Shown here: in pieces, positions 35,857-40,583 of the stretch
How positions within the stretch are numbered: position 1 is the first letter of the stretch
Layout of the letters: the number at the start of each line of letters is the position of its first letter
Assembly (NCBI GenBank): GCA_002753505.1
Contig: PEAG01000028.1
Span: forward strand, 1 to 40,583
Direction of reading: 5' to 3'
DNA length: 40,583 bases
Origin: Magnetococcales bacterium HCHbin5
GTDB lineage: Bacteria > Pseudomonadota > Magnetococcia > Magnetococcales > Magnetaquicoccaceae
Made by a program: the position numbers and the translations under genes
The notes under the pieces: generated by a model
Database searches by the model: none
Seen by the model: the letters and a program-made list of their open reading frames with translations, nothing else
Told to the model about the DNA's origin: nothing

Positions 35857-37481
35857 CCAAAGACCAACTCAACCAACTGGGCAAGACCCTTTGGGCCATC
35901 GCCGACGACCTGCGCGGCGCGATGAACGCCGACGACTTCCGCGACTACATGCTCTCGTTCCTGTTCCTGCGCTATCTCTCCGACAATTACGAGGCAGCCG
36001 CGAAAAAGGAATTAGGTCCAGACTATCCGGACCTTCCACAAGACGTATTGCGGAAGACCGACGCAACGACCCAGCTTCATGTCTGGTATGAAGAAAACGC
36101 CAATGACGTGGAGCAATTCGAAAAGCAGATGCGCCGCAAAATACACTATTGCATCCACCCCGACTATCTCTGGAGCAGCATCTACGAGCGTGCCCGTACT
36201 CAGGACGGTGAGTTGCTGCAAACCCTGCAACGGGGATTCAAGTATATCGAAAATGAATCCTTTGCCAGCACCTTCCAGGGTCTCTTTTCCGAGATCAACC
36301 TCAACTCGGAAAAGTTGGGCAGAACCCCCACCGACCGCAACAAGAAACTCTGCACCATCATCACCAAGATTGCCGAAGGGATCGCCCAGTTTTCCACCGA
36401 CAGCGACATCCTCGGCGATGCCTACGAGTATCTGATCGGCCAGTTTGCCGCCGGCTCTGGCAAGAAGGCCGGGGAGTTCTACACCCCGCAAACAATCTCC
36501 ACCATCCTCTCGCGCATCGTCACACTGGACAGCCAGGAGCCCGCCACCGGCAAAAAAAAGAAGCTCAGCTGCGTGCTCGACTTCGCCTGCGGTTCCGGCT
36601 CGCTGCTGCTTAATGTGCGCAGCCAGATGGGGACACACGGCATCGGCATGATTTACGGCCAGGAAAAAAACATCACCACCTACAACCTGGCCCGCATGAA
36701 CATGCTATTGCATGGCGTTAAGGACAGCGAGTTCCAGATCCATCACGGCGACTCCCTAACCAACGACTGGGACATGCTCAGCGAGATGAACCCGGCAAAG
36801 AAACTCAAATGCGATGCCGTAGTCGCCAATCCGCCGTTCAGCTACCGCTGGGACCCCACCGAAGAGTTGGGCAAAGACTTCCGTTTTAAAAGCCACGGCT
36901 TGGCACCCAAATCCGCCGCTGATTTCGCCTTCCTGCTGCACGGCCTTCATTTCCTCAGTGATGAGGGCGTCATGGCGATCATTCTGCCCCACGGCGTGCT
37001 GTTCCGCGGTGGCGTCGAGAGCCACATCCGCACCAAGCTCCTCAAAGACGGCCATATCGATACCGTGATCGGCCTACCCGCCAATCTTTTTTTCTCCACA
37101 GGGATACCGGTCTGCATCCTGGTGCTGAAAAAGTGCAAAAAACCGGATGACGTGCTTTTCATCAATGCCAGTGAACATTTCGAGAAGGGCAAGCGGCAAA
37201 ATCAGCTCCTGCCGGAGCACATCGACAAGATTGTCGAAACCTACCAATTCAGGAAGGAAGAAGAGCGGTATGCTCGACGGGTGGGCATGGCGGAAATCGA
37301 GAATAACGACTTCAACCTGAATATCTCTCGCTACGTCAGCACGGCCAAGTCGGAGGAAGAGATCGATCTTGCCATGGTGAATAAGGAGCTTGTGGCATTG
37401 GAAAAGGACATTGTAGCTGCCACGGAAAGGCACAACGGTTTCCTTGAGGAGCTTGGCTTACCTCCTTTGCCTCTGGGTTGA
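35853..37481 (+). CDS. hsdM: Type I restriction-modification DNA methyltransferase M subunit
   Basis: N6-adenine methyltransferase that protects host DNA as M2S1 with HsdS. The N-terminal helical domain (KTLWAIADDLRGAMNADDFRDYMLSFLFLRYLSD) is followed by FYTPQTISTILSRIV, the SAM motif VLDFACGSGSLLLN (about 240) and the catalytic NPPFSY (about 326). Length (542 aa) is typical. The ATG overlaps the preceding stop as ATGA, and it is the last gene of the operon. The order R-S-rhuM-nuclease-M places the methyltransferase last, which is uncommon. It ends 52 bp before the right tRNA-derived repeat. Confidence 0.96.
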   Translation: MTKDQLNQLGKTLWAIADDLRGAMNADDFRDYMLSFLFLRYLSDNYEAAAKKELGPDYPDLPQDVLRKTDATTQLHVWYEENANDVEQFEKQMRRKIHYCIHPDYLWSSIYERARTQDGELLQTLQRGFKYIENESFASTFQGLFSEINLNSEKLGRTPTDRNKKLCTIITKIAEGIAQFSTDSDILGDAYEYLIGQFAAGSGKKAGEFYTPQTISTILSRIVTLDSQEPATGKKKKLSCVLDFACGSGSLLLNVRSQMGTHGIGMIYGQEKNITTYNLARMNMLLHGVKDSEFQIHHGDSLTNDWDMLSEMNPAKKLKCDAVVANPPFSYRWDPTEELGKDFRFKSHGLAPKSAADFAFLLHGLHFLSDEGVMAIILPHGVLFRGGVESHIRTKLLKDGHIDTVIGLPANLFFSTGIPVCILVLKKCKKPDDVLFINASEHFEKGKRQNQLLPEHIDKIVETYQFRKEEERYARRVGMAEIENNDFNLNISRYVSTAKSEEEIDLAMVNKELVALEKDIVAATERHNGFLEELGLPPLPLG

Positions 37482-37533
37482 TAACTTTACCATGTATATT
37501 ACGGAATTTTTCATATTGAAAATAAATAGTTAA

Positions 37534-37575
37534 ATGGTGTCCCCGGCGCGATTTGAACGCACGGCCTACGGATTA
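37534..37575 (-). repeat. att-like direct repeat: 3' half of tRNA-Arg(CCU) (right border of island)
   Basis: Reverse complement of a tRNA 3' half with CCA, acceptor strand, T arm and anticodon-loop sequence TTCCTAA, giving anticodon CCU. The 5' anticodon strand expected beyond the loop (ACGGA) is absent; the sequence reads TCAGA. It is thus an att fragment and not a gene. Together with 29278-29319 it frames the defence island, and it lies immediately before the integrase promoter. tRNA-Arg(CCU) is a known integration target (argW in E. coli). Confidence 0.85.
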
Positions 37576-37649
37576 GGAATCTGAGGTTCTGCGTTTTATG
37601 GCCTTTCCGCACGATCTATAAAGATTCATAAATCCAATATATTGCTTGC

Positions 37650-37678
37650 TTGACGTTTCCGGAAATTTCCGCTATTTT
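37650..37678 (+). promoter_or_regulatory. Predicted integrase promoter with embedded palindrome
   Basis: TTGACG (37650-37655) and TATTTT (37673-37678) are separated by 17 bp, a good sigma-70 fit. The spacer contains the palindrome CCGGAAATTTCCG, a possible operator placed where a bound protein would block polymerase. It lies about 75 bp downstream of the att-like repeat and about 70 bp before the integrase start. Confidence 0.6.
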
Positions 37679-37687
37679 CTCTCCAAG

Positions 37688-37726
37688 TGGGTACTATGTG
37701 GGTACTGGAATCGGTTCCAGTACCCA
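37688..37726. promoter_or_regulatory. Palindrome and repeated TGGGTACT sites in the integrase leader
   Basis: Perfect 12-bp arms TGGGTACTGGAA and TTCCAGTACCCA around TCGG (37699-37726), preceded by a further direct copy of TGGGTACT at 37688. It lies between the predicted promoter and the ribosome binding site, so it could be an operator, an mRNA hairpin limiting translation, or an integrase arm-binding site. Confidence 0.55.
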
Positions 37727-37750
37727 GAACAACAGGGGGAGGCGCGAACC

Positions 37751-38980
37751 ATGGCAATCAAGCTGGCCAAACGAACCGTAGACGCGGCACAACCGGGGGA
37801 ACAGGACGTTTTCCTGTTCGATTCCGATTTGACCGGGTTCGGTCTCAAAGTCACCCCGACCGGGCGCAAGGTCTATCTGGTCCAGTACCGTATCAACGGG
37901 GCCAAGCGGCGGGTGACAATCGGGGTACATGGTTCCCCCTGGACGCCAGAACAGGCACGGCAGGAGGCTGCCAGACTGTTGGGGTTGGTAGCCAATGGCA
38001 AAGACCCGGCTGAGGCCAAAGCAATGGCCAAGACAATCCCCACCGTTGCCGAGGTGGTCGAGCGATTCTTTACCGAGCACGTCAACGCCAAGAACAAGCC
38101 AAGCACGTTTGCTGAATACCGGCGGCAAGCAGATAAGATTATTATTCCCCAATTGGGAAAATATCGGATTGATGCCATCCAGAGGAGTCACATTGCCAAG
38201 CTGCATCATGGTATGCAAAAGACTCCCTACACGGCTAACCGGGTGGTGGCGTTGCTTTCCAAGATGTTCAACTGGTGTGAGATGGTTGGTTTACGTCCAG
38301 ACCGGACCAACCCGGTTCTGCACATCCAGAAGTACCGGGAAGAGAAACGAGAACGGTTGCTGAGTGACTCGGAACTGGCACGCTTGGGGCAGGCGTTGGC
38401 CGATGCTGAACGGAGTGGCAAGGCATCCCCCTACGCCGTGACGGCCATTCGGTTGATTATTCTGACTGGGGCAAGACTAGGGGAAATTCTCTCTCTGCGA
38501 TGGGATGAGGTAGACTTTCAACATGGAGCGTTGCGGCTGTCCGACTCCAAGACAGCAACAACGACCGGAACAGCAAGCGGGGCAAAGGCCATCCCGTTGA
38601 ATCCTCCGGCATTGGAGCTGCTCTCTTCCCTTCCGCGTATTGAAGGCAACCCCCACGTGATCGTGGGCAAGATCGAAGGTCACGCTATGGTGAACATCAA
38701 CAAACCCTGGCGGGCCATCCGGGCCAATGCGGGATTGGAGACCTTGCGTATTCACGACCTGAGGCACGCCTTTGCATCGGTGGGGGCCAGCATGGGCATG
38801 AGTTTGCCTGTTATTGGCAAGTTATTGGGACACACCCAGGCGGCCACAACGCAACGATATGCACATCTGTCAGATGATCCACTCCAGAAGGCAACCGCGT
38901 TGATTGGAGAGCATATAGCGGCGGCCATGAAGGGCAGTGAAGTCGATAACATCATCCCCCTCCGATCCAACCAGGGATAA
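37751..38980 (+). CDS. int: Tyrosine-type site-specific integrase
   Basis: Catalyses integration and excision at the tRNA-Arg att site. The N-terminal part (to about residue 95) with FLFDSDLTGFGLKVTPTGRKVYLVQYR is the DUF4102-like arm-binding domain of P4-type integrases, then a core-binding domain and the catalytic domain. Catalytic residues are visible: Arg in TGARLGEIL, His-x-x-Arg in HDLRHAFAS, the LLGHTQAATTQRY motif with the nucleophilic Tyr, and AHL after it. The Met of MAIKLAKRTV is preceded by GGGGGAGG; the longer frame from 37646 would start inside the promoter. It reads away from the att fragment 37534-37575. Confidence 0.95.
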   Translation: MAIKLAKRTVDAAQPGEQDVFLFDSDLTGFGLKVTPTGRKVYLVQYRINGAKRRVTIGVHGSPWTPEQARQEAARLLGLVANGKDPAEAKAMAKTIPTVAEVVERFFTEHVNAKNKPSTFAEYRRQADKIIIPQLGKYRIDAIQRSHIAKLHHGMQKTPYTANRVVALLSKMFNWCEMVGLRPDRTNPVLHIQKYREEKRERLLSDSELARLGQALADAERSGKASPYAVTAIRLIILTGARLGEILSLRWDEVDFQHGALRLSDSKTATTTGTASGAKAIPLNPPALELLSSLPRIEGNPHVIVGKIEGHAMVNINKPWRAIRANAGLETLRIHDLRHAFASVGASMGMSLPVIGKLLGHTQAATTQRYAHLSDDPLQKATALIGEHIAAAMKGSEVDNIIPLRSNQG

Positions 38981-39019
38981 TCAGACCGGCGCACCCTTCC
39001 GAGTGATGCGCCAAACGAA

Positions 39020-39076
39020 TGCCCGGCCTATCGCGACGGCGAGAAAAAAGGAAACCTTTTACCTTCTGGCCGGGCA
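39020..39076. other. Nested hairpin downstream of the integrase
   Basis: Outer arms TGCCCGGCC (39020-39028) and GGCCGGGCA (39068-39076) enclose an inner hairpin AAAAGG-AAA-CCTTTT. It lies between the integrase stop and the next gene, so it could terminate the integrase transcript or form the leader of the next gene. There is no T-run after the outer stem. Confidence 0.55.
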
Positions 39077-39116
39077 CTTACCTTAAAGGTTGTTGCATAA
39101 AAAGGATGCAATTTCA

Positions 39117-40016
39117 ATGGCGACAGACACGCGCTATACCAGCCTGAACTCCCTCCTTCAAAGGCTGATGGAAACCTGCTTGCGAGATCCAGACAGCAAT
39201 AGGTCTGCTTTGGAAGTTGTTACCGAGCTGCATGAAAAAAGAAAACGAATTCAAAACGAAATCAAAACATCCCAGTACGACTTGCGCATCAAATATCTTT
39301 TGGAGCAAGAAAATACGCTAATTGAACAAAAGATCGGTGACTATTTGGCTCATTGCAGAAAAGGCGCACTTGAAAGTCTGCGCAAAGGTATTTGCATCGG
39401 GTTCGGATACAAGGGAATTCATGAAAAACCGTCGGTGATTCTCCAAAAGCATTGGTTGTTTTTGGATGCGGATTTTGAGCAAAACACGGCGACTGGAGAG
39501 GGGTTGCTTTATCGTGGGCTATATTTTTTTATTGCTCAAGAAATGTCCGCCCCACTCAGGGAGTGGGTCGGTGACGAATTGAGGGGGGAGGAACGGCGAA
39601 GCACGCCGCCAGAAGCGGTCGCTGGTTCTCAAAACAAGCCAGATCCCATCTTGCGGAAAACAAACACATCTGCCGCCAGCAAAGCAAAAACCGAAAAGGC
39701 GGCTACCAGGAGAACTGCTGCCCTAGTAGCCATGGGCCGCGTTTTGAAGATTGACCCGACGTGGAAGGCCGGCGGCATCCCTTACAGCAAGAGAGAGGTT
39801 GCCGAGGCTATCAAAAAATCCTTTAACTCTTTAGGGTTGACCGAGACCGATGCCATGGCACTTCGGGACGACACGACAAAACACGGTATCGAGAGTGACC
39901 TCGAGACACTTGCCAAGGAAAGGCACTTTTTTTTCAAAGGCGGCAATTCATCCAGTTTGAAACCACTCCTTCAAGTTATCGGCCAACAGAATACCCCGGG
40001 TTCGCGCACGAAATAG
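39117..40016 (+). CDS. Hypothetical protein, unrecognised
   Basis: A 299-residue soluble protein that I cannot assign. The N-terminal third is helical and charged, with coiled-coil-like ELHEKRKRIQNEIKTSQYDL and RIKYLLEQENTLIEQKI. The middle has hydrophobic aromatic stretches (HWLFLDADFEQN and YRGLYFFIAQEM). A low-complexity Lys/Ala/Thr linker follows (about 185-215), and the C-terminal part (MGRVLKIDPTWKAGGIPYSKREVAEAIKKSF) resembles a small helical domain. ATG at 39117 is preceded by AAAGGA; an in-frame TTG 27 nt upstream is weaker. No signal peptide or membrane segment. GC is lower than in the chromosomal genes. Its position after the integrase suggests an accessory gene of the second element. 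Confidence 0.75.
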   Translation: MATDTRYTSLNSLLQRLMETCLRDPDSNRSALEVVTELHEKRKRIQNEIKTSQYDLRIKYLLEQENTLIEQKIGDYLAHCRKGALESLRKGICIGFGYKGIHEKPSVILQKHWLFLDADFEQNTATGEGLLYRGLYFFIAQEMSAPLREWVGDELRGEERRSTPPEAVAGSQNKPDPILRKTNTSAASKAKTEKAATRRTAALVAMGRVLKIDPTWKAGGIPYSKREVAEAIKKSFNSLGLTETDAMALRDDTTKHGIESDLETLAKERHFFFKGGNSSSLKPLLQVIGQQNTPGSRTK

Positions 40017-40257
40017 GGTATGTTCGATAAAATCACTGCAATATCAATCTAGTAAACAATTTAAACCTACCCTATTACGTCACGGAACACCCCAGGTTCC
40101 CAACGGAATAGAGGAGGTTAAAATCATCAAAATCAATGACTTCGCGTCGATCTTTGTTTTTTTTAAAATATTTTCGGGTACGATACCCCTTGTCATGACG
40201 TTTCAGCCCGCTGGAGTCGCTCTCTGGCAGGCGTTTCAGAGTCGCAGGGGATTTTTT
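40017..40257. promoter_or_regulatory. Intergenic region with several inverted motifs
   Basis: 240 bp without a gene. It contains the inverted pair AATAGGGTA (40012-40020) and TACCCTATT (40068-40076), and the short palindrome GGGTA-CGA-TACCC (40176-40188) after an AT-rich run. An imperfect direct repeat of about 33 bp (39986-40018 and 40081-40112) is also visible. These could be operators for the regulator gene that follows. Confidence 0.4.
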
Positions 40258-40569
40258 ATGGATGCAAAATTTGTCAGAACACAGGTGGCGGCACAATTTA
40301 TCGGGGTTTCCAAATCTCTGCTGGAAAAACTTCGTATCACTGGCGGGGGGCCGCGTTTTGCCTTATTGGGTAGCGCAGTTGTTTATGCAATACCCGACCT
40401 GGAATCATGGGTTGCAAGTCGCACTGTTGCTTCAACGAGTGAGGGGGGCGGCTTGCCAAATATCTCCACCGATGCTCGAAGCCGCAAGCTAAAAAATCAG
40501 CTACCCACCACAACAAGCCGTCGTGGCCGTCCACGCAAAGCCGCTACTGCCAACCCGGCGCAGGGTTAA
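40258..40569 (+). CDS. AlpA-like excisionase-type DNA-binding protein with C-terminal AT-hook-like tail
   Basis: A 103-residue protein. The N-terminal winged-helix segment (VRTQVAAQFIGVSKSLLEKLRITGGGPRFALLGSAVVYAIPDLESWVASR) fits the MerR-like helix-turn-helix of AlpA/excisionase proteins, which often regulate integrase genes and excision. The tail contains SRRGRPRKAA, an AT-hook-like GRP core in a basic setting. ATG at 40258 is preceded by AGGGGA at 6 nt; an earlier in-frame start (40195) would add 21 residues without support. It ends 14 bp before the window edge. Confidence 0.8.
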   Translation: MDAKFVRTQVAAQFIGVSKSLLEKLRITGGGPRFALLGSAVVYAIPDLESWVASRTVASTSEGGGLPNISTDARSRKLKNQLPTTTSRRGRPRKAATANPAQG

Positions 40570-40583
40570 GGGGGGGGGCACAT

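Larger units (their letters stand above)
29278..37533. mobile_element. Defence island flanked by tRNA-Arg 3' direct repeats
   Basis: The 8.26-kb segment between the two 42-bp repeats contains exactly one operon, hsdR-hsdS-rhuM-PrrC-like-hsdM, beginning about 160 bp after the left repeat and ending about 50 bp before the right one. It has no integrase of its own; the nearest is just outside the right repeat and could act on both. The intact tRNA gene, judged by the orientation of the fragments, should lie to the right of the window. Confidence 0.75.
37534..40583. mobile_element. Left part of a second integrative element (runs off the window)
   Basis: Starts at the tRNA-Arg 3' fragment and contains a tyrosine integrase, an unknown gene and an AlpA-like regulator, all on the plus strand. 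The expected other border would be an intact tRNA-Arg(CCU) gene to the right of the window. Whether it is a prophage, satellite or genomic island cannot be told from these genes. Confidence 0.65.

Overview
The window comes from a GC-rich Gram-negative bacterium, almost certainly a proteobacterium: it carries pal, tolB and cpoB of the outer-membrane Tol-Pal system, a proteobacterial-type fused chorismate mutase/prephenate dehydratase, and the orders tilS-ftsH-folP-glmM and thrS-infC-rpmI-rplT-pheS. A Magnetococcia-like lineage is a guess; there are no rRNA or magnetosome genes to confirm it.

Layout. 129-3500 (minus): aromatic amino acid operon pheA-tyrA-aroA. 4456-5307 (plus): secreted polysaccharide deacetylase. 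5948-11661 (minus): glmM-thrS-infC-rpmI-rplT-pheS, with pheT missing from its usual place after pheS. 12343-21749 (minus): gap, tolB, pal, cpoB, queC, tilS, ftsH, folP, mostly tightly packed. 22615-28215: orphan phage terminase, hybrid sensor histidine kinase, a YbhN-like membrane protein and a SUMF1-domain protein. 29278-37533: a defence island. 37534 to the end: integrase, an unknown protein and an AlpA-like regulator, the left part of a second mobile element.

Two things stand out. First, the intergenic spaces at 1-118, 3598-4280, 5319-5899, 11706-12348 and 22008-22590 hold one family of composite repeats, about 460-600 bp each when complete. Two inverted arms of about 160 bp, each a string of small perfect hairpins, flank a partly conserved core. 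The hairpins show compensatory base changes between copies, so the local fold appears to be maintained. A solo miniature relative lies at 28153-28206 between two convergent genes. I do not recognise the family by name.

Second, 29278-37533 is a compact cassette bounded by 42-bp direct repeats (one mismatch), which are 3' halves of a tRNA-Arg(CCU) gene. Inside is one overlapping operon: hsdR-hsdS-rhuM-(PrrC-like ABC ATPase)-hsdM. The fourth gene has complete ABC ATPase motifs and an Arg-x3-Glu...His triad like that of the PrrC/RloC anticodon nucleases. The locus therefore looks like a type I restriction system with a built-in tRNA-cleaving suicide backup plus a RhuM protein. The tRNA fragment at the right border abuts a tyrosine integrase gene, suggesting tandem integrations into one tRNA gene.
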